From Pseudomonas lurida (GTDB lineage: Bacteria; Pseudomonadota; Gammaproteobacteria; Pseudomonadales; Pseudomonadaceae): a DNA stretch of 64,000 bases. The DNA lies in contig NZ_JAAMRE010000004.1 of NCBI RefSeq assembly GCF_013522705.1, positions 221,000 to 284,999 of the forward strand, written 5' to 3'. The notes beneath the pieces were generated by a model. The model was not told where the DNA came from, did no database searches, and saw only the letters and a program-made list of their open reading frames with translations. Positions 53,401-63,759 of this stretch are shown in pieces (position 1 is the first letter of the stretch; the number at the start of each line of letters is the position of its first letter). A program made the position numbers and the translations under genes.

Positions 53401-56400
53401 ACCTGTCGCGGCTGTTTATCCTTCGCCCGGTCGCGACCACTCTGAGCATGCTGGCCATTGTCCTGGCCGGCATCATCGCGTACCGCTTGCTGCCCGTGTC
53501 GGCCTTGCCGCAGGTGGATTACCCGACCATCCGCGTGATGACCTTGTACCCCGGCGCCAGCCCTGATGTGATGACCAGCGCGGTCACCGCCCCCCTGGAA
53601 CGCCAGTTCGGGCAGATGCCCGGCCTGACCCAGATGGCTTCCACCAGCTCCGGCGGCGCCTCGGTGCTGACCCTGCGCTTCAACCTCGACATCAATATGG
53701 ACGTGGCCGAGCAACAGGTGCAGGCCGCGATCAACGCCGCCACCAACCTGCTGCCCAAGGACCTGCCGGCGCCGCCGGTGTACAACAAGGTCAACCCGGC
53801 GGACACCCCGGTGCTGACCCTGGCGATCACCTCCAAGACCATGCTGCTGCCCAAGCTCAATGACCTGGTCGATACGCGCATGGCGCAGAAAATCGCGCAG
53901 ATCAGCGGCGTCGGCATGGTCAGCATCGCCGGCGGCCAGCGCCAGGCGGTGCGCATCAAGGTCAACCCCGAAGCCCTGGCGGCCAACGGCTTGAACCTGT
54001 CGGACGTGCGCACCTTGATCGCGGCGTCCAACGTCAACCAGCCCAAAGGCAACTTCGATGGCCCTACGCGGGTCTCGATGCTCGATGCCAACGACCAGTT
54101 GGTCTCGCCCCAGCAATACGCCGAACTGATCCTGGCCTACAACAACGGCGCGCCGCTGCGCCTCAAGGACGTCGCGCAGATTGTCGACGGCGCCGAGAAC
54201 GAACGCCTGGCCGCCTGGGCCAACCTGAACCAGGCCGTGCTGCTCAATATCCAGCGCCAGCCGGGCGCTAACGTGATCGAGGTGGTCGACCGTATCAAGG
54301 CATTGTTGCCAAGCATTACCGACAACCTGCCGGCCGGCCTGGAAGTCACCGTGCTTACCGACCGCACCCAGACCATCCGCGCATCGGTCAAGGACGTGCA
54401 GCACGAGCTGCTGATCGCCATTGCTCTGGTGGTGATGGTGACATTCCTGTTTCTGCGCCGGTTCAGCGCCACGATCATTCCGTCCATAGCGGTGCCGCTG
54501 TCGTTGGTCGGTACGTTTGGCGTGATGTACCTGGCCGGGTTTTCCATCAACAACCTGACGCTGATGGCCCTGACCATCGCCACCGGCTTTGTGGTGGACG
54601 ATGCCATCGTGATGCTGGAAAACATTTCCCGCTATATCGAAGAGGGCGAAACGCCGCTGGCTGCCGCGCTCAAGGGCGCCAAGCAGATTGGTTTCACTCT
54701 GATTTCCCTGACGCTGTCGTTGATTGCGGTGCTGATCCCGCTGCTGTTCATGGCCGATGTGGTCGGGCGGTTGTTCCGCGAATTCGCCATCACCCTGGCG
54801 GTGGCGATCCTGATTTCCCTGGTGGTGTCCCTGACCCTGACGCCGATGATGTGCGCGCGTCTGCTCAAGCGTGAGCCCAAGGAAGAAGAACAGGGCCGTT
54901 TCTATAAGGCCAGCGGCGCCTGGATCGACTGGTTGATCGAAGGCTACGGGCGCAAGTTGCAATGGGTGCTCAAGCACCAGCCGCTGACCCTGCTGGTCGC
55001 CATCGCCACCCTCGGCCTGACCGTGGTGCTGTACCTGGTGGTGCCCAAGGGCTTTTTTCCGGTGCAGGACACCGGGGTGATCCAGGGTATTTCCGAAGCG
55101 CCGCAGTCGATCTCCTTTGCGGCGATGAGCCAGCGCCAGCAGGAGTTGGCCAAAATCATCCTCGCCGACCCGGCGGTGCAAAGCCTGTCGTCCTATATCG
55201 GTGTGGACGGCGACAACGCCACCCTCAACAGCGGCCGTCTGCTGATCAACCTCAAGGCCCATGGCCAGCGCGACCTCAGCGCCGCCCAGGTGATTACCCG
55301 CCTGCAGCCGCAGATCGACCAGTTGGTGGGCATTCGCCTGTTTATGCAGCCGGTGCAGGACCTGACCATTGAAGACCGCGTGAGCCGCACCCAGTACCAG
55401 TTCAGCATGTCGTCGCCGGACGCCGAGCTGCTGGCGCTGTGGAGCGACAAACTGGTGCACGCCCTCAGCCAGTTGCCGGAACTCACCGACGTGGCCAGCG
55501 ACCTGCAGGACAAAGGCCTGCAGGTGTACCTGGTGATCGACCGCGACGCGGCCTCGCGCCTGGGCGTCAGCGTTTCGACCATCACCGATGCGCTGTACGA
55601 CGCCTTCGGCCAGCGGCAGATCTCGACCATCTACACCCAGGCCAGCCAGTACCGCGTGGTGCTGCAGGCCCAGTCCGGCGAAACCCTCGGCCCGGACGCG
55701 CTGAACCAGATCTACGTAAAAACCACCGACGGCGGCCAGGTGCGCCTGTCGAGCCTGGCCAAGGTGGAACAGCGCCAGGCCCAGTTGGCCGTGGCGCACA
55801 TCGGCCAGTTCCCGGCGGTGATGATGTCATTCAACCTGGCGCCCGGCGTGGCGCTGGGCAAGGGCGTGGAGCTGATCAACCAGACGCAGAAAGACATCGG
55901 CATGCCGGTGGGCGTGCAGACCCAGTTCCAGGGCGCGGCCCAGGCGTTCGAAGCCTCGCTGTCGAGTACCTTGCTGCTGATCCTGGCGGCGGTGGTCACC
56001 ATGTACATCGTGCTGGGCGTGCTCTACGAGAGCTATATCCATCCGATCACCATCCTGTCCACCTTGCCCTCGGCGGCGGTGGGGGCTTTGCTGGCGTTGC
56101 TGCTCAGTGGTAATGACCTGGGCATGATCGCGATCATCGGCATCATCCTGCTGATCGGTATCGTCAAAAAGAACGCGATCATGATGATCGACTTCGCCCT
56201 CGACGCCGAACGCAACCAGGGCCTCGACCCGCAGACCGCGATTTATCAGGCCGCGCTGCTGCGTTTCCGACCGATCCTGATGACCACCCTGGCCGCGCTG
56301 TTCGGCGCCGTGCCGTTGATGCTGGCCAGCGGTTCCGGTGCGGAGCTGCGCCAGCCCCTGGGCCTGGTGATGGTCGGCGGGCTGCTGGTGAGCCAGGTGT

Positions 56401-56489
56401 TGACGCTGTTCACCACGCCGGTGATCTACCTGTATTTCGATCGGTTGGGACGCCGCTGGCGCAAGACCGACATTGAGGACGTGGTGTGA
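53397..56489 (+). CDS. muxB: RND efflux permease MuxB (MdtB-like)
   Basis: 1,030 aa, twelve membrane segments. Proton-relay pair in [19 protein letters not shown] (near residue 399) and [18 protein letters not shown] in TM10. Works as a heteromer with MuxC in the MdtBC/MuxBC class. Four-base overlap with muxA. Confidence 0.9.
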   Translation: MNLSRLFILRPVATTLSMLAIVLAGIIAYRLLPVSALPQVDYPTIRVMTLYPGASPDVMTSAVTAPLERQFGQMPGLTQMASTSSGGASVLTLRFNLDINMDVAEQQVQAAINAATNLLPKDLPAPPVYNKVNPADTPVLTLAITSKTMLLPKLNDLVDTRMAQKIAQISGVGMVSIAGGQRQAVRIKVNPEALAANGLNLSDVRTLIAASNVNQPKGNFDGPTRVSMLDANDQLVSPQQYAELILAYNNGAPLRLKDVAQIVDGAENERLAAWANLNQAVLLNIQRQPGANVIEVVDRIKALLPSITDNLPAGLEVTVLTDRTQTIRASVKDVQHELLIAIALVVMVTFLFLRRFSATIIPSIAVPLSLVGTFGVMYLAGFSINNLTLMALTIATGFVVDDAIVMLENISRYIEEGETPLAAALKGAKQIGFTLISLTLSLIAVLIPLLFMADVVGRLFREFAITLAVAILISLVVSLTLTPMMCARLLKREPKEEEQGRFYKASGAWIDWLIEGYGRKLQWVLKHQPLTLLVAIATLGLTVVLYLVVPKGFFPVQDTGVIQGISEAPQSISFAAMSQRQQELAKIILADPAVQSLSSYIGVDGDNATLNSGRLLINLKAHGQRDLSAAQVITRLQPQIDQLVGIRLFMQPVQDLTIEDRVSRTQYQFSMSSPDAELLALWSDKLVHALSQLPELTDVASDLQDKGLQVYLVIDRDAASRLGVSVSTITDALYDAFGQRQISTIYTQASQYRVVLQAQSGETLGPDALNQIYVKTTDGGQVRLSSLAKVEQRQAQLAVAHIGQFPAVMMSFNLAPGVALGKGVELINQTQKDIGMPVGVQTQFQGAAQAFEASLSSTLLLILAAVVTMYIVLGVLYESYIHPITILSTLPSAAVGALLALLLSGNDLGMIAIIGIILLIGIVKKNAIMMIDFALDAERNQGLDPQTAIYQAALLRFRPILMTTLAALFGAVPLMLASGSGAELRQPLGLVMVGGLLVSQVLTLFTTPVIYLYFDRLGRRWRKTDIEDVV

Positions 56490-56510
56490 TGGGCGTGGCG
56501 AAAGCAGTGG

Positions 56511-56589
56511 CAAGCGGCAAGCGGCACGCTGCAAGGGAACGGCAGGGGCAGCCTACGTCTTTTGCAGGTAGCTTGAAACTTGCCGCTTG
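56511..56589. repeat. Inverted repeat between muxB and muxC
   Basis: CAAGCGGCAAG (56511-56521) pairs perfectly with CTTGCCGCTTG (56579-56589). Related to the repeat at 25439-25490. It ends about 12 bases before the muxC ATG and interrupts an otherwise tightly packed operon. Confidence 0.55.
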
Positions 56590-56601
56590 GAGCTCCCCCC
56601 C

Positions 56602-59600
56602 ATGAACCTGTCCGGACCGTTCATTCGCCGGCCGGTAGCGACCATGCTGCTGAGCCTGGCGATCATGTTGCTCGGCGGGGTGAGCTTCAACCTGCTGCCG
56701 GTGTCGCCGTTGCCGCAGATCGACTTCCCGGTGATCGTGGTGTCGGCCAGCCTGCCCGGGGCCAGCCCCGAGGTCATGGCGTCCACCGTAGCCACGCCGC
56801 TGGAGCGCTCCTTCGGCTCGATTGCCGGCATCACCACCATGAGCAGCAGTTCCAGCCAGGGCTCGACCCGGGTGATTCTGGCGTTCGACTCCGACCGCGA
56901 CATCAACGGCGCGGCGCGGGAAGTGCAGGCGGCCATCAACGCCTCGCGCAACCTGCTGCCCAGCGGCATGCGCAGCATGCCCACCTACAAGAAGATCAAC
57001 CCGTCCCAGGCGCCGATCATGGTGCTGTCGCTGACCTCGGACGTATTGCAGAAGGGCCAACTCTACGATCTGGCGTCCACCATCCTGTCCCAGAGCCTGT
57101 CCCAGGTGCCGGGGGTGGGCGAGGTGCAGATCGGCGGCAGCTCCTTGCCGGCGGTGCGCATCGAACTGGAACCCAAGGCCCTCGACCAGTACGGCGTGGC
57201 CCTGGACGATGTGCGCAACACCATCGCCAATGCCAACCAGCGGCGGCCCAAGGGCTCGCTGGAAGACAGCGAACGCAACTGGCAGATCCAAGCCAATGAC
57301 CAGCTGGAAAAGGCCAAGGATTACGAGCCGCTGCTGATTCGCTACCAGAACGGCGCGGCTTTGCGCCTGGGGGATGTGGCCAGGATCAGCGACGGCGTGG
57401 AAGACCGCTACAACAGTGGTTTCTTCAACAACGATGCGGCCGTTTTGCTGGTGATCAACCGCCAGTCCGGGGCCAACATTATCGAGACCGTGCGCCAGAT
57501 CAAGGCACAGTTGCCGGCGCTGCAGGCGGTGCTGCCCTCCAGCGTCAAGCTCAGCCTGGCCATGGACCGCTCGCCCGTGATCACCGCCACCCTGCACGAA
57601 GCGGAGATGACCCTGCTGATCGCGGTGGGGCTGGTGATTCTGGTGGTGTACCTGTTCCTCGGCAATTTCCGCGCTTCGCTGATCCCGACCCTGGCGGTGC
57701 CGGTGTCGCTGGTGGGTACGTTCGCGGTGATGTACCTGTACGGGTTCTCGTTGAACAACTTTTCGTTGATGGCGTTGATCCTGGCCACCGGCCTGGTGGT
57801 GGACGATGCCATTGTGGTGCTGGAGAACATCTCCCGGCATATCGATGACGGCGTGCCGCCGATGAAGGCGGCCTATCTGGGCGCCCAGGAAGTCGGGTTT
57901 ACGCTGTTGTCGATGAACGTGTCGCTGGTGGCGGTGTTCCTGTCGATCCTGTTTATGGGCGGGATCGTCACCAACCTGTTCCGCGAGTTTTCCATCACCC
58001 TGTCGGCGGCGATCATTGTGTCGCTGGTGGTGTCGCTGACCCTGACGCCGATGCTCTGCGCGCGCTGGCTCAGGCCCCACGTCAAAGGCCATATGACCGG
58101 TCTGCAGCGGTGGAGCCACAGGATCAACGAGCGCATGGTCGCCGGCTACGCCCGCAGCCTGGACTGGGTGCTGCGCCATCGGCGCCTGACCTTGCTCAGC
58201 CTGTTGCTGACCATCGGCGTCAATGTGGCGCTGTACATCGTGGTGCCGAAAACCTTTATGCCGCAGCAGGACACCGGGCAGTTGATCGGCTTTGTGCGCG
58301 GCGACGACGGCCTGTCGTTCAGCGTGATGCAACCGAAGATGGAAATCTTTCGCCAGGCCGTGCTCAAGGACCCCGCAGTGCTCAGCGTGGCCGGCTTTAT
58401 CGGTGGCAACAACGGCACCAACAACGCCGTGATGCTGGTGCGGCTCAAACCCATCAAAGAGCGCAAGGTCTCGGCCCAGGCGGTGATCGAGCGGCTGCGC
58501 AAGAACGTGCCGCCGGTGCCGGGCGGGCGCCTGTTCCTGATGGCCGACCAGGACCTGCAGTTCGGCGGCAGTCGCGACCAGACCAGCGCCCAGTATTCCT
58601 ACATCCTGCAAAGCGGTGACCTGGCCGCGCTGCGCCTGTGGTACCCGAAAGTGGTTGGCGCGCTGCGCGAGCTGCCGGAATTGACCGCCATCGACGCCCG
58701 CGAAGGCCGGGGGGCCGCGCAGGTCACGCTGGTGGTCGATCGCGACCAGGCCAAGCGCCTGGGCATCGACATGAACATGGTCACGGGGGTGCTGAACAAC
58801 GCCTACAGCCAGCGGCAGATTTCCACGATCTACGACAGCCTCAACCAGTACCAGGTGGTGATGGAGGTCAATCCCAAATATGCTCAGGACCCGATCACCC
58901 TGAACCAGGTGCAGGTCATTACCGCCGACGGCGCACGGGTGCCGTTGTCCACCATCGCCCATTACGAGAACAGCCTGGCGGACGACCGCGTCAGCCATGA
59001 AGGCCAGTTCGCCTCGGAAAATATTGCTTTCGACATCGCTCCCGGGTTCACGGTGGAGCAGGGCACAGCCGCCATCGAACGGGCGATTGCCAAGGTTGGC
59101 CTGCCGGAGGATGTGATCGCCAAGATGGCCGGCACCGCCGACGCCTTTGCGGCGACGCAGAAGGGCCAGCCGTTCATGATCCTCGGCGCGCTGGTGGCGG
59201 TGTACCTGGTGCTGGGGATTCTCTACGAGAGCTATATCCACCCATTGACGATCCTGTCGACGTTGCCCTCGGCCGGTGTCGGTGCATTGCTGTCGATCTA
59301 CCTGCTGGGTGGCGAGTTCAGCCTGATCTCATTGCTGGGCCTGTTCCTGCTGATCGGGGTGGTGAAGAAAAACGCGATCCTGATGATCGACCTGGCGCTG
59401 CAGTTGGAACGCCATGACGGCATGAGCCCGCTTGAGTCGATCCGCAGCGCTTGCCTGTTGCGTCTGCGGCCGATCCTGATGACCACCCTGGCCGCCATCC
59501 TCGGCGCCTTGCCGCTGCTGCTCGGCGCCGGCGACGGCGCGGAAATGCGTCAGCCCCTGGGCCTGACCATCATTGGCGGCCTGGTGTTCAGCCAGATCCT

Positions 59601-59709
59601 GACCCTTTACACCACCCCGGTGGTTTACCTTTACCTCGACCGCGCGCGCCACCGCTTCAATGCCTGGCGCGGCGTACGGACCGATGCTGCCCTGGACACT
59701 GCGCTATGA
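56602..59709 (+). CDS. muxC: RND efflux permease MuxC (MdtC-like)
   Basis: 1,035 aa from the ATG at 56602 (GGAG upstream); a TTG at 56587 lies inside the repeat. Twelve membrane segments; VDDAIVVLENISRHIDDG near residue 398 and GVVKKNAILMIDLALQLE in TM10. Second permease of the heteromeric pump with MuxB. In P. aeruginosa the Mux pump affects novobiocin, aztreonam and macrolide resistance; the spectrum here is untested. Confidence 0.9.
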   Translation: MNLSGPFIRRPVATMLLSLAIMLLGGVSFNLLPVSPLPQIDFPVIVVSASLPGASPEVMASTVATPLERSFGSIAGITTMSSSSSQGSTRVILAFDSDRDINGAAREVQAAINASRNLLPSGMRSMPTYKKINPSQAPIMVLSLTSDVLQKGQLYDLASTILSQSLSQVPGVGEVQIGGSSLPAVRIELEPKALDQYGVALDDVRNTIANANQRRPKGSLEDSERNWQIQANDQLEKAKDYEPLLIRYQNGAALRLGDVARISDGVEDRYNSGFFNNDAAVLLVINRQSGANIIETVRQIKAQLPALQAVLPSSVKLSLAMDRSPVITATLHEAEMTLLIAVGLVILVVYLFLGNFRASLIPTLAVPVSLVGTFAVMYLYGFSLNNFSLMALILATGLVVDDAIVVLENISRHIDDGVPPMKAAYLGAQEVGFTLLSMNVSLVAVFLSILFMGGIVTNLFREFSITLSAAIIVSLVVSLTLTPMLCARWLRPHVKGHMTGLQRWSHRINERMVAGYARSLDWVLRHRRLTLLSLLLTIGVNVALYIVVPKTFMPQQDTGQLIGFVRGDDGLSFSVMQPKMEIFRQAVLKDPAVLSVAGFIGGNNGTNNAVMLVRLKPIKERKVSAQAVIERLRKNVPPVPGGRLFLMADQDLQFGGSRDQTSAQYSYILQSGDLAALRLWYPKVVGALRELPELTAIDAREGRGAAQVTLVVDRDQAKRLGIDMNMVTGVLNNAYSQRQISTIYDSLNQYQVVMEVNPKYAQDPITLNQVQVITADGARVPLSTIAHYENSLADDRVSHEGQFASENIAFDIAPGFTVEQGTAAIERAIAKVGLPEDVIAKMAGTADAFAATQKGQPFMILGALVAVYLVLGILYESYIHPLTILSTLPSAGVGALLSIYLLGGEFSLISLLGLFLLIGVVKKNAILMIDLALQLERHDGMSPLESIRSACLLRLRPILMTTLAAILGALPLLLGAGDGAEMRQPLGLTIIGGLVFSQILTLYTTPVVYLYLDRARHRFNAWRGVRTDAALDTAL

Positions 59710-61157
59710 CCGATTCATCCCTCGCCCCGAAAAAGCTGTTGGCAGCGGCACTCTGCGGTCTGTTGCTCAGCGCCTGCGCCATCGGCCCGGATTATCAGCG
59801 CCCGCAGGTCATCGAACCCGCGCAGTTCAAGCAAGCGCAAGGCTGGCGCCAGGCCACGCCAAGCGACTCACTGGCCCGTGGCGCCTGGTGGGAATTGTAT
59901 GGCGACCGTCAGCTCAATGACCTGGTCGCGCGCCTGAACAATGCCAACCAGACCGTGGCCCAGGCCGAGGCGCGCTTTCGCCAGGCCCAGGCATTGGTGC
60001 GCAGCTCACGCGGCGCGTTCTACCCCAGCGTCGACCTCAGCGTGGGCAAGACCCGCGCCAGCCAGGGCACCGGCAGCAGCAGTGCCAGCCTCAGCAGCTC
60101 CAGCAGCGGCATCCGCGACACCCTCAACGCGCAGTTGGGCGTGAGCTGGGAGGCGGATGTCTGGGGCAAGTTGCGCCGTGGCCTGGAGGCCAACGAGGCC
60201 AGCGCCGAAGCCAGCTCGGCGGACCTGGCCGCGATGCGCCTGAGCCAGCAATCGGAACTGGTGCAAAGCTACCTGCAACTGCGCGTGATGGATGAACAGA
60301 CGCGGCTGCTGCAGGCCACCCTCGACACCTATCAGCGCTCCCTGCAAATGACCGAGAACCAGTACCGCGCCGGAGTCTCGGGCAAAGAAGCGGTGGCCCA
60401 GGCACAGACACAGCTCAAGACCACCCAGGCCAGCCTGATCGACCTGATCTGGCAGCGCGCTCAGCTGGAAAATGCCATCGCGGTACTGATCGGCGAGGCG
60501 CCGGCCAACTTCAACCTGGCCGTGAGCAAGGACATTCCGCAGTTGCCGCAGATCCCGGTCGGCCTGCCGTCGCAGTTACTCGAACGCCGCCCGGACATCG
60601 CCTCGGCCGAACGCGCGGTGATCGCCGCCAACGCCAATATCGGTGTGGCCAAGGCGGCCTATTATCCGGACCTGACCCTGAGCCTGGCCGGTGGCTATTC
60701 CAGCAGCACCTATGCCGACTGGATCAGCCTGCCCAACCGCTTCTGGTCGGTGGGGCCGAAACTGGCCATGACCCTGTTCGACGGTGGCCAGCGCTCGGCG
60801 GAAGTCGACCGCACCGTGGCATCCTATGACGAAACCGTGGCCAAGTACCGTCAGACCGTGCTGGATGGCTTCCGCGAAGTGGAGAACTACATGGTTCAAC
60901 TCAAGGTGCTGGAGGACGAAGCCGTGGTCAGCAACGAAGCGCTGGAGGCGGCACGCGAGTCATTGCGCCTGACCCAGAACCAGTACAAGGCCGGGCTGAT
61001 CGCTTACCTGGACGTGGTCACCGTACAGGCTACCGCTCTGAGTAACGAACGCAGTGTGTTGACCTTGCTGCAGTCGCGCCTGGTGGCCAGCGTGCAATTG
61101 ATTGCCGCACTGGGCGGTGGCTGGGATGGGCAGACGCCGATCGATGCCAAGGATTGA
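59706..61157 (+). CDS. opmB: Outer-membrane efflux channel OpmB
   Basis: 483 aa, lipoprotein signal with lipobox LSAC (Cys23). Two outer-membrane efflux (TolC-like) repeats, with characteristic GPDYQRP at the mature N-terminus, LLERRPDIASAERAVIAAN between repeats and the NQYKAGLIAYLDVVTVQ segment near the end. Four-base overlap with muxC (ATGA). Completes the pump from inner membrane to outside. Confidence 0.9.
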   Translation: MTDSSLAPKKLLAAALCGLLLSACAIGPDYQRPQVIEPAQFKQAQGWRQATPSDSLARGAWWELYGDRQLNDLVARLNNANQTVAQAEARFRQAQALVRSSRGAFYPSVDLSVGKTRASQGTGSSSASLSSSSSGIRDTLNAQLGVSWEADVWGKLRRGLEANEASAEASSADLAAMRLSQQSELVQSYLQLRVMDEQTRLLQATLDTYQRSLQMTENQYRAGVSGKEAVAQAQTQLKTTQASLIDLIWQRAQLENAIAVLIGEAPANFNLAVSKDIPQLPQIPVGLPSQLLERRPDIASAERAVIAANANIGVAKAAYYPDLTLSLAGGYSSSTYADWISLPNRFWSVGPKLAMTLFDGGQRSAEVDRTVASYDETVAKYRQTVLDGFREVENYMVQLKVLEDEAVVSNEALEAARESLRLTQNQYKAGLIAYLDVVTVQATALSNERSVLTLLQSRLVASVQLIAALGGGWDGQTPIDAKD

Positions 61158-61357
61158 GCCGCAGCACTCGCGCTTGCTATCGCGGACAGCTGGATACACA
61201 AGGCCGCGCGCGGGCGTTTTTGAGCCGGCGGATTGACGTCAAAAAGCCCATGATGGCCTTGTGATAATTATTCAACTGTCGCCGAATATTTATCGCTACA
61301 ATCCGCCGCTTTGCCACTCGGTACGGGCGTTCCAGCTCGTCGCCCGCGAGACTCGTC

Positions 61358-63454
61358 ATGCTTATCGGTAGCTATTCCCCTTCGCTGGTCGTGATCTCGC
61401 TGTTCGTTGCGATCCTGGCTTCCTACACGGCACTCGACCTGTCCGGCCGCATCGCCACCGCCCAGGGGCGCGCTGTCTACCTGTGGATGGCCGGCGGAGC
61501 GCTGGCGATGGGGGTAGGGGTGTGGTCGATGCACTTTATCGGCATGTTGGCGCTGCGTTTGCCGTTCGCCCTGGGGTTCGACGTCGGCATCACTGCGTGG
61601 TCGCTGTTGATCGCGGTGCTGTCCAGTGGCTTCGCCCTGTGGCTGGTCAGCCAGGCCCGTTTACCCGCCTGGCAATTGCTGTTCGGCGCGCTGGTGATGG
61701 GCGCCGGCATCAGTTGCATGCATTACACCGGCATGGCCGCGATGCGCATGACCCCAGGCATCGACTACGACCCGACCTTGTTCGGCGCTTCGCTGCTGAT
61801 TGCGGTGGCGGCCTCGGGCGCGGCCCTGCTGATCGCGTTCAACCTGCGGCGCAACACCCCCCATGTGCGCCTGCTGCGCGGTGGTGCCGCAGTGGTGATG
61901 GGCGTGGCCATCGTCGGCATGCATTACACCGGGATGGCGGCGGCCAGTTTTGCCGATGACAGCTACTGCGCCGCCGCGCTGGACGGTCTGAGCGGCAACG
62001 GCCTGGACAACCTGGTGCTGGTCACCACCCTGGCGGTGCTTGCCATCGCCTTGCTGACTTCATTGCTCGACGCCCGCCTGGAAGCGCGCACCGCCGTGCT
62101 CGCCACGTCCCTGACCCAGGCCAACCAGGAGCTGACCCACCTGGCCCTGCACGACATGCTGACCGGTCTGCCCAATCGCAGCCTGCTCGCCGATCGCATT
62201 CAACAGGCCATGCAGGCGGTGGAGGAACAAGGCGGTTGCTTTGCGCTGATGTTTATCGACCTGGATGGCTTCAAGCCGGTCAACGATGCCTTTGGTCATC
62301 ATCTGGGCGACCAATTGCTGCGCGAGGTGGGCCTGCGCCTGCGCGAGGACTTGCGCAGCCACGACACCCTGGCGCGCATTGGCGGTGACGAGTTTGTACT
62401 GCTGGTGCAACTCAACCAGCCGGACGACGCCCTCGGTCTTGCCGAGCGCCAGGTGCAATTGATCAACCGCGCGTTCCAGGTGGCCGAACACGAACTGAAA
62501 ATCTCTGCCAGTGTCGGTATCGCGTTGTTCCCCGGCAACGGCGGCACCCCGCAGGACCTGCTGATGAATGCCGACGCGGCGATGTACCACGCCAAGGGGC
62601 TGGGCAAGAACGGCTATAGCTTTTTCGATGTGTCGATGAACACCAATGCGCGCAAACAGCTGCAGCTGTTGCAGGACCTGCGCAATGCCGTGGAGCAGCA
62701 GCAGTTTCGCTTGTATTACCAGCCCAAGTTCGATGCCGCCAGCGGCATTGCGGTGGGCGCCGAAGCCTTGTTGCGCTGGGAGCATCCGCAACAGGGCCTG
62801 TTGATGCCCGCGACGTTTATCGACCTGGCGGAGAAAACCGGGCTGATAATTCCCATCGGCGAATGGGTGCTGAACGAAGCCTGCCGCCAGATGCGCGTGT
62901 GGTACGTGCAGGGTTATGAAGAGTGGCGCATTGCGGTGAACTTGTCCGCGTTGCAGTTTTGCCATGCCGGGCTGGTCGACAGCGTCGCTGCCGCGCTTGA
63001 ACGCCATCAGTTGCCGCCTAACAGCCTGACCCTGGAAATCACCGAAACCACCGCCATGAGCGATGCCGACGCGAGCATGAACGTGTTGCAGCAGCTGTCC
63101 GACATGGGTGTCGACCTGTCGATTGATGACTTCGGCACCGGCTATTCCAGCCTGATGTACCTCAAGCGCCTGCCGGCCAACGAGCTGAAGATCGACCGGG
63201 GCTTTGTGCGTGATCTGGAACACGACAGCGACGACGCCGCCATCGTCTCGGCCATCGTCGCCCTCGGCCAGGCCTTGGGGCTGCGGATCGTAGCCGAAGG
63301 TGTGGAAACCGACCGGCAGCAGGATTTTCTGACGCGCCTGGGCTGTAACTCCCTGCAAGGCTACTTACTGGGCCATCCGCTGCCGGCAGACGGTTTCATG
63401 GCCGATATTCGCCGTGCCGAAGACGCCGCGGCGCCTGACAAAAACCTGGGATGA
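61358..63454 (+). CDS. mucR: MHYT-GGDEF-EAL c-di-GMP protein (MucR-like)
   Basis: 698 aa. N-terminal MHYT membrane sensor with seven hydrophobic segments and the three conserved motifs at residues 58-61 (MHFI), 121-124 (MHYT) and 188-191 (MHYT). GGDEF domain with intact site GGDEF (342-346), so possible diguanylate cyclase. EAL domain with EAL at 469-471, and DDFGTGYSSL plus KIDRGFV further on, so possible phosphodiesterase. Same order and near size as P. aeruginosa MucR, which tunes alginate and biofilm dispersal. Single gene, 200 bases after opmB. Confidence 0.9.
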   Translation: MLIGSYSPSLVVISLFVAILASYTALDLSGRIATAQGRAVYLWMAGGALAMGVGVWSMHFIGMLALRLPFALGFDVGITAWSLLIAVLSSGFALWLVSQARLPAWQLLFGALVMGAGISCMHYTGMAAMRMTPGIDYDPTLFGASLLIAVAASGAALLIAFNLRRNTPHVRLLRGGAAVVMGVAIVGMHYTGMAAASFADDSYCAAALDGLSGNGLDNLVLVTTLAVLAIALLTSLLDARLEARTAVLATSLTQANQELTHLALHDMLTGLPNRSLLADRIQQAMQAVEEQGGCFALMFIDLDGFKPVNDAFGHHLGDQLLREVGLRLREDLRSHDTLARIGGDEFVLLVQLNQPDDALGLAERQVQLINRAFQVAEHELKISASVGIALFPGNGGTPQDLLMNADAAMYHAKGLGKNGYSFFDVSMNTNARKQLQLLQDLRNAVEQQQFRLYYQPKFDAASGIAVGAEALLRWEHPQQGLLMPATFIDLAEKTGLIIPIGEWVLNEACRQMRVWYVQGYEEWRIAVNLSALQFCHAGLVDSVAAALERHQLPPNSLTLEITETTAMSDADASMNVLQQLSDMGVDLSIDDFGTGYSSLMYLKRLPANELKIDRGFVRDLEHDSDDAAIVSAIVALGQALGLRIVAEGVETDRQQDFLTRLGCNSLQGYLLGHPLPADGFMADIRRAEDAAAPDKNLG

Positions 63455-63759
63455 GGGGGTCTCAAAACGCTTCGCCCCACTCGACACCTCGCTCAGGCTG
63501 GGTGTGCCCGTAATCCGGCCAGCCTGGTTAGCGGGGCGCCTGAGGTCAAAAGCAAGAGCGGCTCGCTTCGCATCGTGGTTAGGGTTGGTGGCTGCACATC
63601 TTCGGTAAAAACATAGCCTTGGAAAATGAGGTTCTGGTGGTGGGCAGGCTTTCTGTGGTGAGGCGCTTGTTGTGGTAATGGAATGGACGCCCCCTTCCTA
63701 ACGGCATCTATGTGCCAAAGTTAAAGTGTTATCCACACTTAGCGGAAGGGAGCGTCCTC
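63455..63759. other. Gene-free stretch between mucR and the IS110-family transposase
   Basis: No convincing gene. The segment 63455-63600 has no recognisable structure. The part from about 63680 belongs to the left end of the insertion element, with an inverted repeat (63685/63744). Confidence 0.5.
63685..63757. repeat. Inverted repeat at the left end of the insertion element
   Basis: GGACGCCCCCTTCC (63685-63698) and GGAAGGGAGCGTCC (63744-63757) are complementary at 13 of 14 positions. The second arm contains the transposase ribosome-binding site (AAGGGAG). Confidence 0.6.

Noticed and set aside
53322..59241. Very long minus-strand frames (825 and 943 codons) opposite muxB and muxC
   Set aside because: His/Gln/Arg-rich shadows of RND permeases; no start signals or motifs.
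63414..63608. A 64-codon plus-strand frame overlapping the end of mucR
   Set aside because: Most of it overlaps mucR or non-coding DNA, no ribosome site, Arg/Ala-rich composition.
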